Positions 34,606 to 43,590 are shown, counted from the stretch's first letter. The stretch is 64,000 nt of DNA from Streptomyces kurssanovii (GCF_014649695.1 NZ_BMTN01000007.1:186001-250000), one strand, 5' to 3'. Made by a program: numbers and translations. Notes: a model not told the origin generated them from the letters alone.

Positions 34606-35853
34606 GTGAACGGGCAGCCGATATCGGGGGCATCGGCCGGAACCGGACGCGGGCGCGGGGGCGCCGTGCTGTCCGCTCTGGTCATGGGGGCGATGCTGGT
34701 TCTGACCGCCTGCGGAGGCGGGAGCTCCGCCAAGGGCGGTGACCGGGACCCGGGCAGCAAGGACGGCAGCGGCAAGGTCGGGAACGCGGCGTCCCAGGCG
34801 GTGGTCACCATCTCGCCGAAGGACGGTGCGGACGCGGTCGCGACCATGGGCGCCCTGAAGGTGACCGCGGCCAAGGGCAAGCTGACGACGGTCACCGTGC
34901 AGGACGACAAGGGCACGAAGATCGAAGGCAGGATCGCCGCCGACGGCGCCAGTTGGCAGCCGCTGCAGCACCTCGCGGGCGCCACCAAGTACAAGGTGCA
35001 CGCCGTCGCCGAGGACGCGGACGGCCGTGAGTCCGCCAAGGACACCACCTTCACCACGCTGGTCCCCAAGAACACCTTCATCGGCCACTACACGCCGGAG
35101 GACGGTTCCACCGTCGGCGTCGGCATGCCGGTCTCCATCAACTTCACCCGCGGCATCACCGACCCGGCGGCGGTCGAGAAGGCCGTCACGGTGACCGCCG
35201 AGCCGTCCGTGCCGATCGAGGGCCACTGGTTCGGCAACGACCGTCTCGACTTCCGTCCCGAGGAGTACTGGGCCGCGGGCACGAAGGTCACCGTGAAGCT
35301 CAACCTGGACGGTGTCGAAGGCCGCCCCGGCGTGTACGGCAAGCAGGTGAAGACCTTCTCGTTCACCATCGGCCGCAGTCAGGTCTCCACCGTCGACGCG
35401 AGCGCCAAGACCATGAAGGTCGTGCGCGACGGCAAGGAGATCAAGAACATCCCGATCACCGCCGGAGCGCCGTCGACCACGACCTACAACGGGCAGATGG
35501 TCATCAGCGAGAAGTACAAGGTGACCCGGATGAACGGCGCCACCGTGGGCTTCGGCGGTGAGTACGACATCAAGGACGTGCCGCACGCGATGCGGCTGTC
35601 CACCTCGGGCACCTTCGTCCACGGCAACTACTGGGCCTCGGCCGGGACGTTCGGCTCGGCGAACGTCAGCCACGGATGCATCGGCCTGCGGGACGTGCGC
35701 GGCGCGTACGACAAGAACACCCCGTCGGCCTGGTTCTTCAACAACTCGATCATCGGCGACGTGGTGATCGTGAAGAACTCCAAGGACAAGCAGATCGCTC
35801 CGGACAACGGCCTCAACGGCTGGAACATGTCCTGGTCCGAGTGGACCGAGTAG
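34606..35853 (+). CDS. L,D-transpeptidase lipoprotein (YkuD domain), tandem paralogue
   Basis: A 415-residue paralogue of the upstream gene with the same layout: lipoprotein signal (VMGAMLVLTACGGG), a Gly/Ser/Lys-rich linker, two Ig-like domains, and a YkuD domain with FVHGNYWASAGTFG and SHGCIGLRD (Cys about residue 357). The GTG at 34606 lies 9 nt after GGGGAG; a GTG at 34585 is too close to that site. Segments such as DIKDVPHA and MNGATVGF are shared with the first copy, indicating gene duplication. Cell-wall cross-linking role by family. Confidence 0.93.
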   Translation: MNGQPISGASAGTGRGRGGAVLSALVMGAMLVLTACGGGSSAKGGDRDPGSKDGSGKVGNAASQAVVTISPKDGADAVATMGALKVTAAKGKLTTVTVQDDKGTKIEGRIAADGASWQPLQHLAGATKYKVHAVAEDADGRESAKDTTFTTLVPKNTFIGHYTPEDGSTVGVGMPVSINFTRGITDPAAVEKAVTVTAEPSVPIEGHWFGNDRLDFRPEEYWAAGTKVTVKLNLDGVEGRPGVYGKQVKTFSFTIGRSQVSTVDASAKTMKVVRDGKEIKNIPITAGAPSTTTYNGQMVISEKYKVTRMNGATVGFGGEYDIKDVPHAMRLSTSGTFVHGNYWASAGTFGSANVSHGCIGLRDVRGAYDKNTPSAWFFNNSIIGDVVIVKNSKDKQIAPDNGLNGWNMSWSEWTE

Positions 35854-35863
35854 GACGCCACGC

Positions 35864-35898
35864 GGGGCCCGGTGCTGTGAGCAACAGCACCGGGCCCC
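35864..35898. terminator. Perfect 15-bp hairpin after the second L,D-transpeptidase gene
   Basis: GGGGCCCGGTGCTGT at 35864-35878 pairs perfectly with 35884-35898 around GAGCA, ten bases beyond the stop codon. Confidence 0.85.
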
Positions 35899-35928
35899 GA
35901 CGCGTTAACGCGCACTAACCTCTGCTGC

Positions 35929-36696
35929 ATGACCGTTTCACTGGAAGTCTCCGAAGGCGTCGGCACCATCAGGCTCGACCGCCCCCCGATGAACGCCCTC
36001 GACATCGCCGTCCAGGACCGGCTGCGCGAGCTCGCGGAGGAGGCCGGCCGCCGCGACGACGTGCGGGCCGTGATCCTCTACGGCGGCGAGAAGGTGTTCG
36101 CGGCAGGCGCGGACATCAAGGAGATGCAGGCCATGGACCACGCGGCGATGGTCGTGCGCTCCCGGGCCCTGCAGGAGTCCTTCACCGCCGTGGCCCGTAT
36201 CCCGAAGCCCGTCGTCGCGGCCGTCACCGGCTACGCCCTCGGCGGCGGCTGTGAGCTCGCGCTCTGCGCCGACTACCGGATCGCCGCCGACAACGCCAAG
36301 CTCGGCCAGCCGGAGATCCTGTTGGGCCTCATCCCGGGCGCGGGCGGCACCCAGCGGCTGTCCCGGCTGATCGGCCCCTCCCGCGCCAAGGACCTGATCT
36401 TCACGGGCCGCATGGTCAAGGCGGAGGAGGCGCTCTCCCTCGGCCTGGTGGACCGGATCGTTCCCGCCGCCGAGGTGTACGAGCAGGCGCGCGCCTGGGC
36501 CGGGGCGCTGGCCAAGGGGCCCGCGCTGGCGCTGCGCGCGGCGAAGGAGTCGGTGGACGCCGGGCTCGAGACGGACATCGAGACCGGGCTCGCCGTGGAA
36601 CGCAACTGGTTCGCGGGCCTGTTCGCCACGGAGGACCGGGAACGCGGCATGCGCAGCTTCGTCGAGGAAGGCCCGGGCAAGGCCACGTTCCTCTGA
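35929..36696 (+). CDS. Enoyl-CoA hydratase/isomerase family protein
   Basis: A 255-residue crotonase-fold protein. VFAAGADIKEMQAMD supplies the first oxyanion-hole residue, and VTGYALGGGCELALCADYRIAA the second; the catalytic glutamates are expected in QPEILLGLIPGAGGTQRLSR, where Glu of PEILLG and a following Gly-rich loop match active hydratases. It would hydrate 2-enoyl-CoA in fatty-acid oxidation. It stands alone between the transpeptidase terminator and the ram operon, with ATG at 35929. Confidence 0.92.
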   Translation: MTVSLEVSEGVGTIRLDRPPMNALDIAVQDRLRELAEEAGRRDDVRAVILYGGEKVFAAGADIKEMQAMDHAAMVVRSRALQESFTAVARIPKPVVAAVTGYALGGGCELALCADYRIAADNAKLGQPEILLGLIPGAGGTQRLSRLIGPSRAKDLIFTGRMVKAEEALSLGLVDRIVPAAEVYEQARAWAGALAKGPALALRAAKESVDAGLETDIETGLAVERNWFAGLFATEDRERGMRSFVEEGPGKATFL

Positions 36697-36761
36697 CCGC
36701 CTCGGCCGGGCCGGCCCGCCGCGTCCGGCCCCGGTTACCTGTGCGTACCGCACGCTCGGAA

Positions 36762-36819
36762 GGTGACAGCGGTGACTGTCGGGCGCCTGACGGCGCGTGA
36801 CACCGTCACTCCTGTCACC
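36762..36819. promoter_or_regulatory. Paired inverted operator-like repeats upstream of ramC
   Basis: GGTGACAGCGGTGAC at 36762-36776 holds two GGTGAC half-sites 9 bp apart. GTCACTCCTGTCACC at 36805-36819 is nearly its reverse complement (13 of 15 match as GGTGACAGGAGTGAC), so the two composite sites face each other across 28 bp. A further GTGAC is at 36797. The right-hand site ends 16 bp before the ramC start codon. Position and symmetry suggest binding of the LuxR-type regulator RamR or another dimeric regulator; binding is inferred, not shown. Confidence 0.6.
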
Positions 36820-36835
36820 GACCGAGGGAGTGTGC

Positions 36836-39457
36836 GTGAACAAGGGGTACGCGGTCTTCTGCGACGCCGACCGGCACTTCTACGACGCGCCGCACCGCCT
36901 GGAGTTCGCAGAGGAGACCGCACACGGCTCCCTGTACGAGGCGGCGCGGCTGCCGGTCCCCGAGGGCTGGCTCAGCCACCGCACGGGCGACTGGCTCGCC
37001 CTGCGGCCCGTGGACCAGGCACTGCCGCCCCAGGGCTGGAAGATCCATGTCTCCGCCTCCCTCGCCAACGCGGAGTCGGTGCTCGCCAAGGTCCGGACGT
37101 ACTGCCTGACGCACGAGGTGGCCTTCAAGTTCGTCCCGAGCCGCTACCTGCTGCACCAGCGCAACGCCAAGTACGCCGACCGGGCGGCGAGCGGCAAGTT
37201 CATCACGGTCTACCCGGCGGACGACGCCAGGTGCGGACGGATCGCGGGCGACCTCGCCGCGCTGCTCGACGGCGAGCCCGGCCCGTACATCCTCAGCGAT
37301 CTGCGCTGGGGCGCGGGGCCGGTGCACCTGCGCTACGGGAGCTTCACCCGCCGCCACTGCTACGACGAGCACGGCGAACTGCGCCCCGCGATCGAGAACG
37401 GTGCCGGCACGCTGGTGCCCGATCCGCGCGAACCGGCGTTCCGGATACCCGAGTGGATCACCCCGCCCGGATATCTGCGGCCCCATCTCGAGGCCCGCGG
37501 CGCGGTGGCCGTCACGGACCTGCCGTACACCGTCGACAAAGCGCTGCACTTCTCCAACGGCGGCGGTGTCTACGAGGCACACCACAAGACCACCGGCAGG
37601 CGGGTCGTGCTCAAGGAGGCCCGCCCGTACGCCGGCCTCGCCGCCGACGGCGCCGACGCGGTGACCCGCCTGGAACGGGAACACCGGGCGCTTCGGCAGC
37701 TGTCGGGGCTCGCCTGCACGCCGGAGGTCGTGGACAGTTTCGTGCTCGGCGAGCACCACTTCCTCGCGCTCGAGCATGTGGCCGGCCGGCCCCTCAACTC
37801 CTTCTTCGCCCGGAGGCATCCGCTGATCGACGCGGACCCGTCGCCCGAACGGCTGGCGGAGTACACGCGGTGGGCGATGCGGATGCACGGCCTGGTCGAG
37901 CAGGCGGTGGCCGATGTCCACGCGCGCGGAGTGGTCTTCAACGATCTGCACCTGTTCAACATCATGGTCGCCGAGGACGAGGAGTCCGTCGTCCTGCTCG
38001 ACTTCGAAGCGGCACGCCCCGTGGAGGAGCGCGGCCGGCAGATCGTCGCCCACCCGGCGTTCGTCGCACCCGCCGACCGGCGGGGCACCGATGTCGACCG
38101 CTACGCGCTGGCCTGCCTGCGGATCGCCCTGTTCCTGCCGCTCACCAGCCTGCTCGCCGTCGACCGGGACAAGGCCGCACACCTGGCCGACCTCGCGGCA
38201 CGGCACTTCCCGGTGCCCCGCGACTTCCTGGAGGAGGCCGTACGGGAGATCGGACGCGACCCGGCCGGCGGGCCGCTCCACGCACCGGCGGAAGGGCCTG
38301 ACCGGTTCCTCCCCGTGGAACCGGACGACTGGCCGCACAGCCGCGACTCGATGGCCGAGGCGATCCTCGCGTCGGCGACCCCGGAGCGCGAGGACCGGTA
38401 CTTCCCCGGCGACATCGCGCAGTTCGCGACCACGGGCGGCGGAGCGTGCTTCGGCCACGGTGCCGCCGGAGTGCTCTACGCACTCCACGAGAGCGGCTCC
38501 CCGGCCTGCCCCGCCGCCGAGGAGTGGCTGCTGCGCCGTGCCAAGGCACCCGACTCGGGTACTCCGCTCGGGTTCTACGACGGCCTCGCCGGCATCGCCT
38601 GGACCCTTCAACGGCTGGGACACACCGACCCCGCCCTGGAACTCGCCCACCGGATCCTCGAACAGGACTGGTCGGCGCTCTCACCCGACCTGCACAGCGG
38701 CACGGCCGGAATCGGCCTCGCCTTCGACTCACTCGCCGCCGACACCGGGGAGACGGCCCTGCACGACGCCGCCCTCCGCTGCGCGGAACTGACGGCCCGC
38801 CCCGTCCCCGCCGGAGCAGGGACCGGGCGGAGCCCACGGCGCACCGGGCTGCTGCACGGTTCCGCGGGCCGGGCGCTGCTCTTCGTGCGGCTGCACGAAC
38901 GCACCGGGAACACGGCGCTGCTCGATCTCGCGGCCGAGGCGCTGAACGACGACCTGTCCCGGTGCGTACGCGGTGCCGCGGGCACCCTCCAGGTCGACGA
39001 GGGCTGGCGCACGATGCCCTACCTGGGAGCGGGCAGCGTCGGCATCGGCATGGTGCTCGACGACTACGCGGCCCACCGCCGCGACGAAACCTTCGACCAG
39101 GCACGCCGCGAGATCGTCCGGGCCGCGCAGGCCACGTTCTACGCGCAGCCCGGCCTCTTCCGCGGCGCCGCCGGCATGGTCCTGCACCTCGCGCGCACCA
39201 CCACGGGCGGCCCCGGCACCACAGCGGACGACGTACTCCGTCAGATCCGCTCGCTGGCCTGGCACGCCATGTCCTACGAAGGCCGCCTGGCCTTCCCCGG
39301 TGAGCAGATGATGCGGTTGTCGATGGACCTGTCCACCGGCACGGCCGGCTGCCTGCTGGCGCTCTCGGCGGCGCTCGGCGACCGCCCGGCGCAGCTGCCG
39401 TTCCTGCGGCCGCTGCGGCACCCCCAAGAACCGGCCCCGTCACGGGGTCGTCCGTAG
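36836..39457 (+). CDS. ramC: RamC/AmfT class III lanthipeptide synthetase (LanKC)
   Basis: An 873-residue enzyme that phosphorylates, dehydrates and cyclises the SapB precursor. The N-terminus NKGYAVFCDADRHFYDAP is characteristic. Residues 1 to about 220 form the phospho-Ser/Thr lyase domain. The kinase domain has GGGVYEAHHKTTGRRVVLKE (Lys near 256), HARGVVFNDLHLFNIMV (catalytic Asp near 370) and LLDFEAA in place of DFG (near 389). The cyclase-like domain (about 500-873) includes ACFGHGAAGVLYAL, GFYDGLAGIAWTL and GLLHGSAGRALL. Start GTG at 36836 with GAGGGAG five bases upstream; an in-frame ATG 39 bases earlier lacks one. It is followed by ramS after 28 bp. Confidence 0.96.
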   Translation: MNKGYAVFCDADRHFYDAPHRLEFAEETAHGSLYEAARLPVPEGWLSHRTGDWLALRPVDQALPPQGWKIHVSASLANAESVLAKVRTYCLTHEVAFKFVPSRYLLHQRNAKYADRAASGKFITVYPADDARCGRIAGDLAALLDGEPGPYILSDLRWGAGPVHLRYGSFTRRHCYDEHGELRPAIENGAGTLVPDPREPAFRIPEWITPPGYLRPHLEARGAVAVTDLPYTVDKALHFSNGGGVYEAHHKTTGRRVVLKEARPYAGLAADGADAVTRLEREHRALRQLSGLACTPEVVDSFVLGEHHFLALEHVAGRPLNSFFARRHPLIDADPSPERLAEYTRWAMRMHGLVEQAVADVHARGVVFNDLHLFNIMVAEDEESVVLLDFEAARPVEERGRQIVAHPAFVAPADRRGTDVDRYALACLRIALFLPLTSLLAVDRDKAAHLADLAARHFPVPRDFLEEAVREIGRDPAGGPLHAPAEGPDRFLPVEPDDWPHSRDSMAEAILASATPEREDRYFPGDIAQFATTGGGACFGHGAAGVLYALHESGSPACPAAEEWLLRRAKAPDSGTPLGFYDGLAGIAWTLQRLGHTDPALELAHRILEQDWSALSPDLHSGTAGIGLAFDSLAADTGETALHDAALRCAELTARPVPAGAGTGRSPRRTGLLHGSAGRALLFVRLHERTGNTALLDLAAEALNDDLSRCVRGAAGTLQVDEGWRTMPYLGAGSVGIGMVLDDYAAHRRDETFDQARREIVRAAQATFYAQPGLFRGAAGMVLHLARTTTGGPGTTADDVLRQIRSLAWHAMSYEGRLAFPGEQMMRLSMDLSTGTAGCLLALSAALGDRPAQLPFLRPLRHPQEPAPSRGRP

Positions 39458-39485
39458 CACCGTCCCCGACAGAGAGGAAAAGATC

Positions 39486-39614
39486 ATGACCCTTCTCGAC
39501 CTGCAGTCGATGGAGACCCCGAAGGAAGAGGCCATCGGCGACGTCGAGACCGGCAGCCGCGCCAGTCTGCTGCTGTGCGGTGACAGCAGCCTCAGTGTGA
39601 CCACCTGCAACTGA
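39486..39614 (+). CDS. ramS: RamS/AmfS, SapB lanthipeptide precursor (42 residues)
   Basis: A 42-codon gene, ATG at 39486 behind AGAGGAAAAGATC, stop at 39612. The leader MTLLDLQSMETPKEEAIGDV contains the LLDLQ motif recognised by class III synthetases, and the 21-residue core begins TGSRA. The core holds two Ser-x3-Cys ring units, SLLLC and SVTTC, separated by GDSSL. It differs from the S. coelicolor core, as I recall it, only by Val for Ile in the second ring. The mature product would be the amphiphilic surfactant SapB, which helps aerial hyphae leave the medium. It lies between ramC and an intercistronic hairpin, which likely permits high ramCS and lower ramAB expression. Confidence 0.97.
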   Translation: MTLLDLQSMETPKEEAIGDVETGSRASLLLCGDSSLSVTTCN

Positions 39615-39657
39615 TCCGGCGCGGCTCCGCGCGCGGCGGGAGTCGTGGCGGAGTCCC

Positions 39658-39688
39658 GGCGCCCCCGGAGCACATCTCCGGGGGCGCC
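39658..39688 (+). terminator. Perfect 13-bp hairpin between ramS and ramA (attenuator or mRNA stabiliser)
   Basis: GGCGCCCCCGGAG at 39658-39670 pairs with CTCCGGGGGCGCC at 39676-39688 around CACAT. It lies 44 bp beyond the ramS stop and 73 bp before ramA, with no T-tract, so partial termination or 3'-end protection of ramCS mRNA is more likely than full termination. Confidence 0.8.
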
Positions 39689-39760
39689 GCGGCGTCCCGC
39701 CGGGACCGAGCGGCGGACGGCTCTGCCCGGCCGAGCGCCGGAGACGGGTGACGGAGAGGG

Positions 39761-41752
39761 GTGACGAGGCTGGAACGGGCCGAACGACCGCGGGGCCTGC
39801 GACAGCGGGACGAGGAACGGCGTGACCAGGGGCAGCCGGCCGCGAAGCCCCGGGACGAGGGCCGGCGGGAGAAGGGCCGTACGGCGCCGGCGAGCGGAGG
39901 AGACTCACTCCTGCGCGGCACGGTGCGGCACACCTGGTTCATCGCCGCCGTCCTCGGCTTCTGCTCGACGGCCGCCGCCGGGTGCGCGCTCGCGGTGCCC
40001 GCCGTCATCGGGCACGCGCTGGACCTGATGCTGGACCGACGCCCAGGGGCGGGGCCATGGCTCGCGCTCAGCGCCGTGCTGCTGGCGGGTGAGGTCATCC
40101 TGGAGGCAGCACGCGTCCTGCTGAGCCAACTGGCGAACGCCCGCGCCACCGCCTGGGTACGCATCCGGGCGTTGACGGGGCTGCTCGGCGGTCCGCTCGA
40201 GAGGGCGGCCTCGTACTCTCCCGGCGACGTCGCCGCTCGGCTGTGTGTGAACGCGGCGGACAGCGGCGCCGCGCCCGCGGCGCTCGCCACCATCGTCTCC
40301 TCACTGCTCGCCCCCGTCGGCGCCCTCGTCGCCCTCGCGCTCATCGATCCGTGGACCGCTGCCGTGTTCCTGGCCGGTGTTCCGCTGCTGCTTCTGCTGC
40401 TGCGGGCCTTCGCCCGTCACTCGTCCGACAGCGTCGGCCGCTACCAGCGGGTGCAGGCCGACATCGCAGCCCGGCTGGCTGAGGCACTGGAGGGCGCCCG
40501 AACGGTCGCCGCGGCAGGAACCGTCGGACGCGAGGCGCGGCGCGTCCTTGCCCCGCTCGACGAACTGGCCTTGCACGGGCGGCGTATGTGGACCGTTCAC
40601 GGCCGTGCCGTGGCGCACAGCGGCGTGCTGCTGCCGCTGCTCGTCACGGCCGTCCTCGCCGTGGGCGGGGTCCGCGTCTCCCAAGGCGCCCTGAGCGTGG
40701 GGGAACTGCTGGCAGCCTCGCGCTACGCGGCGCTCGCAGCCGGTGTCGGCGGGGTCGCGTCCCCGCTCGGCGCGCTCGTACGGGCCCGCAGCGCGGCCCG
40801 TCGCACGGCCGAACTCGCGGACCTGGAGCCGATGCCCCACGGCCGCGAGGTCCTGCCGGCCGACGGAACGGGTGCCCTGGAACTCAGAGGGGTCGGTGTG
40901 GTGCGCGGTGGCGTGCCGGTGCTCACGGACGTGACGCTGGAGGTGCCCGGAGGCGCGACGGCCGCCGTGGTGGGCCGGTCCGGCTCCGGCAAGTCCAGCC
41001 TCGCCGCCGTCGCCGGCCGGCTCGAGGATCCGGACGTGGGACAGGTGCTTCTCGACGGCATCCCGCTGCCCCACGTGGTGCGGAGCGACCTTCGCGCCTG
41101 CGTCGCCTACGCCTTCGCACGACCGGAGTTCCCCGGCGGCACGGTGGCCGAGGCCGTGGCGGCCGGAGCCGTCCCCACGAGCGGTGAGCAGGTCCGGCAC
41201 GCCGCGGCCCTCGCGCACGCCGACGGCTTCGTACGCCTGCTGCCTCAGGGGTACGGGACACCGCTGGACCAGGTGCCCTTGTCCGGGGGCGAGCGGCAAC
41301 GCCTCGGTCTGGCGAGGGCCTTCGTACGAAGAGGGCGTCTGACGGTCCTGGACGACGCGACCTCGAGCCTCGACACGGCCACGGAACGGCAGGTGGAACT
41401 CGCGCTGTCGCGTTCCTCGTTCTCCGGCACGCGGCTGGTCGTCGCGCACAGGGTGTCCACCGCCGCCCGTGCCGACCTGGTGATCTGGCTGGAGGCGGGC
41501 CGCGTCCGGCGCGTCGCGCCGCACGGCGAGCTGTGGCGGGACCCTGACTACCGCGCGGTGTTCGCCCCCGAGCCCGGGCCGCAAAAGCCGGCCGGCCCGT
41601 ACCCGGCGCATCCGGCGCGGACAGCGCCGGACGCGCCCGACCGCGTGCCCGCGCCGGACCCGTCACGTTCCACGGGCGCGGCCCCGCCGTCACGGACCGG
41701 GTGGTCACCCGCCGCCTTGGCCGAACGCCGCGGCCGGGGGACCGGGCGATGA
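39761..41752 (+). CDS. ramA: RamA-type ABC exporter subunit for SapB
   Basis: A 663-residue ABC half-exporter. Six membrane helices lie between about residues 55 and 325 (FIAAVLGFCSTAAAGCALAV, LVTAVLAVGGVRV and others). The ATPase domain has Walker A VVGRSGSGKSSLAAV, signature PLSGGERQRLGLARA and Walker B LTVLDDATSSLD, with Asp where catalytic Glu is usual, suggesting the degenerate half of a heterodimer. The C-terminal 60 residues are Pro/Ala-rich. GTG start at 39761 within GGAGAGGG; the short spacing makes the exact start uncertain. With RamB it is expected to export the SapB lanthipeptide. Confidence 0.93.
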   Translation: MTRLERAERPRGLRQRDEERRDQGQPAAKPRDEGRREKGRTAPASGGDSLLRGTVRHTWFIAAVLGFCSTAAAGCALAVPAVIGHALDLMLDRRPGAGPWLALSAVLLAGEVILEAARVLLSQLANARATAWVRIRALTGLLGGPLERAASYSPGDVAARLCVNAADSGAAPAALATIVSSLLAPVGALVALALIDPWTAAVFLAGVPLLLLLLRAFARHSSDSVGRYQRVQADIAARLAEALEGARTVAAAGTVGREARRVLAPLDELALHGRRMWTVHGRAVAHSGVLLPLLVTAVLAVGGVRVSQGALSVGELLAASRYAALAAGVGGVASPLGALVRARSAARRTAELADLEPMPHGREVLPADGTGALELRGVGVVRGGVPVLTDVTLEVPGGATAAVVGRSGSGKSSLAAVAGRLEDPDVGQVLLDGIPLPHVVRSDLRACVAYAFARPEFPGGTVAEAVAAGAVPTSGEQVRHAAALAHADGFVRLLPQGYGTPLDQVPLSGGERQRLGLARAFVRRGRLTVLDDATSSLDTATERQVELALSRSSFSGTRLVVAHRVSTAARADLVIWLEAGRVRRVAPHGELWRDPDYRAVFAPEPGPQKPAGPYPAHPARTAPDAPDRVPAPDPSRSTGAAPPSRTGWSPAALAERRGRGTGR

Positions 41753-43521
41753 GCCGGACCGCCGCCCGGCCCGGTCACGGCCACGCCGTCACGGACCGGG
41801 TCGCCGCCCGCCGCCTGGCGGCACCGGCCCGGCGCTTCCTCCTGGGCAGGAAGCGGACCCTGCTCGGCCTCGCGGCCCTGTCCGCCGCCGAGTCCGTACA
41901 GACGTTCCTCGGTGGTTACGGAGTCGCCAGAGCGCTCGACGACGGTTTCCTGCGGGCGGACACCGCGACGGGTCTTCTCTGGCTGGCGCTGGCGGTCGGG
42001 GTGATTCTGCTCGGCGCCCCCGTCACCCGCGGGGTGTTCGCCCTGCTCGCCGACCTGACGGAGCCGCTGCGCGACGCTCTCGTCCGCCGCGCGGTGATGA
42101 ACGCGCTGCGCAAGGCCACCGCCCCTGGCGGCTCGGTCGACGGCACGGCCGTCTCCCGGCTGACCAGCCAGACGGAGATCGCCCGGGACAGCTTCGCGGG
42201 ACTCGTGCTCACCGCGCGCTCCTTCCTCTTCGTCGCCACCGGGGCCGCGGTCGGCCTGCTGTCGCTGGCACCGCAGTTCCTGCTGATCGTCCTGCCGCCG
42301 CTGCTGCTGGGAGTCACGCTGTTCGCGATGTCGCTGCTGCCGATGGCCCGCGCCCAGCACCGATACCTCGACGCCGACGAGGTGATCGCCCGGCACGCGC
42401 AGGGCGTACGGACGGCCCTGCGCGACATCATCGCCTGCGGCACGCAGGACGCGGCTGCCGCACAGGGGCGGCTCGATGTCGGCGAGGCCGCCGCCGCGGC
42501 CCGGTCGATGGCCCGCTGGGCGGCCGTACGCACCCTGGCCGTGGCCGTGGCCGGTCAGTTGCCGGTCCTCCTCCTCCTGGTCTGCACACCCTGGCTGCTG
42601 CGGCAGGGTGTCTCGGCGGGAGCGCTGGCGGGTGCCCTCACCTATCTGCTTCAGGCCTTGCTTCCCGCCCTGCATTCGCTGATGACGGTGCTGGGCGCCG
42701 CGGGCGCCCGGCTGCTCGTGGTCCTGGGCCGGCTCACCGAGCCGTACCCGGACACGGCCGTCGCCCCTCCCGCGGGCTCCGGACCCGGCCCCCGGACCGG
42801 CCGGGCGGCGGTGGAACTGCGGGGCGTCCGGGTCTCCTTCGGGTCGCGGGCGCGTCCCGTCCTGGACGGGCTGGACCTGTCCGTCGCCGAGGGGGAGCAC
42901 CTCGCGGTGGTCGGACCGAGCGGCATCGGCAAGTCGACCCTTCTCCAGGTGGTGGCCGGCACGCTGGCGCCGTCCGAGGGGGCGGTGCGGCTGGCCGGGC
43001 ACCCGCTCGTGCCGGCGCCGCCCACGGACCTGACGGGCCTGCGCACCCTCCTCCCACAGGACGCGTACGTGTTCACCGGCACACTCCGGGACAACCTGCG
43101 CTACCTGAGCCCGCAGGCTCCGCGAGCCGCCGTGGAGGAGACCGTGCGGGCGCTGGAGCTGGAGCCGCTCGTGGCCAGGGTCGGCGGTCTGGACGCGACG
43201 CTGACACCACGGACCCTCTCCCAGGGCGAGCGGCAGCTGATCGCCCTCGGTCGTGCCCATCTCTCCCCGGCGCCCGTGCTGCTGCTCGACGAGGCGACGT
43301 CCCATCTCGATCCCTCGGCGGAGGCGGTGGCGGAGCGGGCTCTCGCCGCCCGTCCGGGGACCCTGGTGGTGGTGGCCCACCGGCTGTCGTCGGCGCTCCG
43401 GGCCCACCGTGTCCTCGCCCTCGACGGCACGCACGCCCGGTCCGGAACGCACGAGGAACTGCTCGCGCGTTCCGCCCTCTACCGGGACCTGGTGGGGCAT
43501 TGGCACGGCACGGGCCGCTGA
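41749..43521 (+). CDS. ramB: RamB-type ABC exporter subunit for SapB
   Basis: A 590-residue ABC half-exporter overlapping ramA by four bases (ATGA), so translation is coupled. The membrane domain has TLLGLAALSAAESVQTFLGG and LFVATGAAVGLLSLAPQFLL; the ATPase domain has Walker A VVGPSGIGKSTLLQVV, signature TLSQGERQLIALGRA and Walker B VLLLDEATSHLD with the catalytic glutamate, complementing the Asp in RamA. Last gene of the ramCSAB operon; a 20-bp palindrome follows before convergent ramR. Confidence 0.94.
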   Translation: MSRTAARPGHGHAVTDRVAARRLAAPARRFLLGRKRTLLGLAALSAAESVQTFLGGYGVARALDDGFLRADTATGLLWLALAVGVILLGAPVTRGVFALLADLTEPLRDALVRRAVMNALRKATAPGGSVDGTAVSRLTSQTEIARDSFAGLVLTARSFLFVATGAAVGLLSLAPQFLLIVLPPLLLGVTLFAMSLLPMARAQHRYLDADEVIARHAQGVRTALRDIIACGTQDAAAAQGRLDVGEAAAAARSMARWAAVRTLAVAVAGQLPVLLLLVCTPWLLRQGVSAGALAGALTYLLQALLPALHSLMTVLGAAGARLLVVLGRLTEPYPDTAVAPPAGSGPGPRTGRAAVELRGVRVSFGSRARPVLDGLDLSVAEGEHLAVVGPSGIGKSTLLQVVAGTLAPSEGAVRLAGHPLVPAPPTDLTGLRTLLPQDAYVFTGTLRDNLRYLSPQAPRAAVEETVRALELEPLVARVGGLDATLTPRTLSQGERQLIALGRAHLSPAPVLLLDEATSHLDPSAEAVAERALAARPGTLVVVAHRLSSALRAHRVLALDGTHARSGTHEELLARSALYRDLVGHWHGTGR

Positions 43522-43562
43522 AGCGGCCGGTACACCGTTCAGTGGCCGCGGTCCGTGTACGC

Positions 43563-43582
43563 GCCGGAGCGGCCGCTCCGGC
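43563..43582. terminator. 20-bp perfect palindrome between ramB and ramR
   Basis: GCCGGAGCGGCCGCTCCGGC at 43563-43582, in the 69 bp between the convergent ramB and ramR stop codons; probably a bidirectional terminator although it has no loop. Confidence 0.65.
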
Positions 43583-43590
43583 GACCCGGA

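Noticed and set aside
36763-38301. 512-codon plus-strand frame overlapping the start of ramC
   Set aside because: Arg-rich shadow in another frame of ramC.
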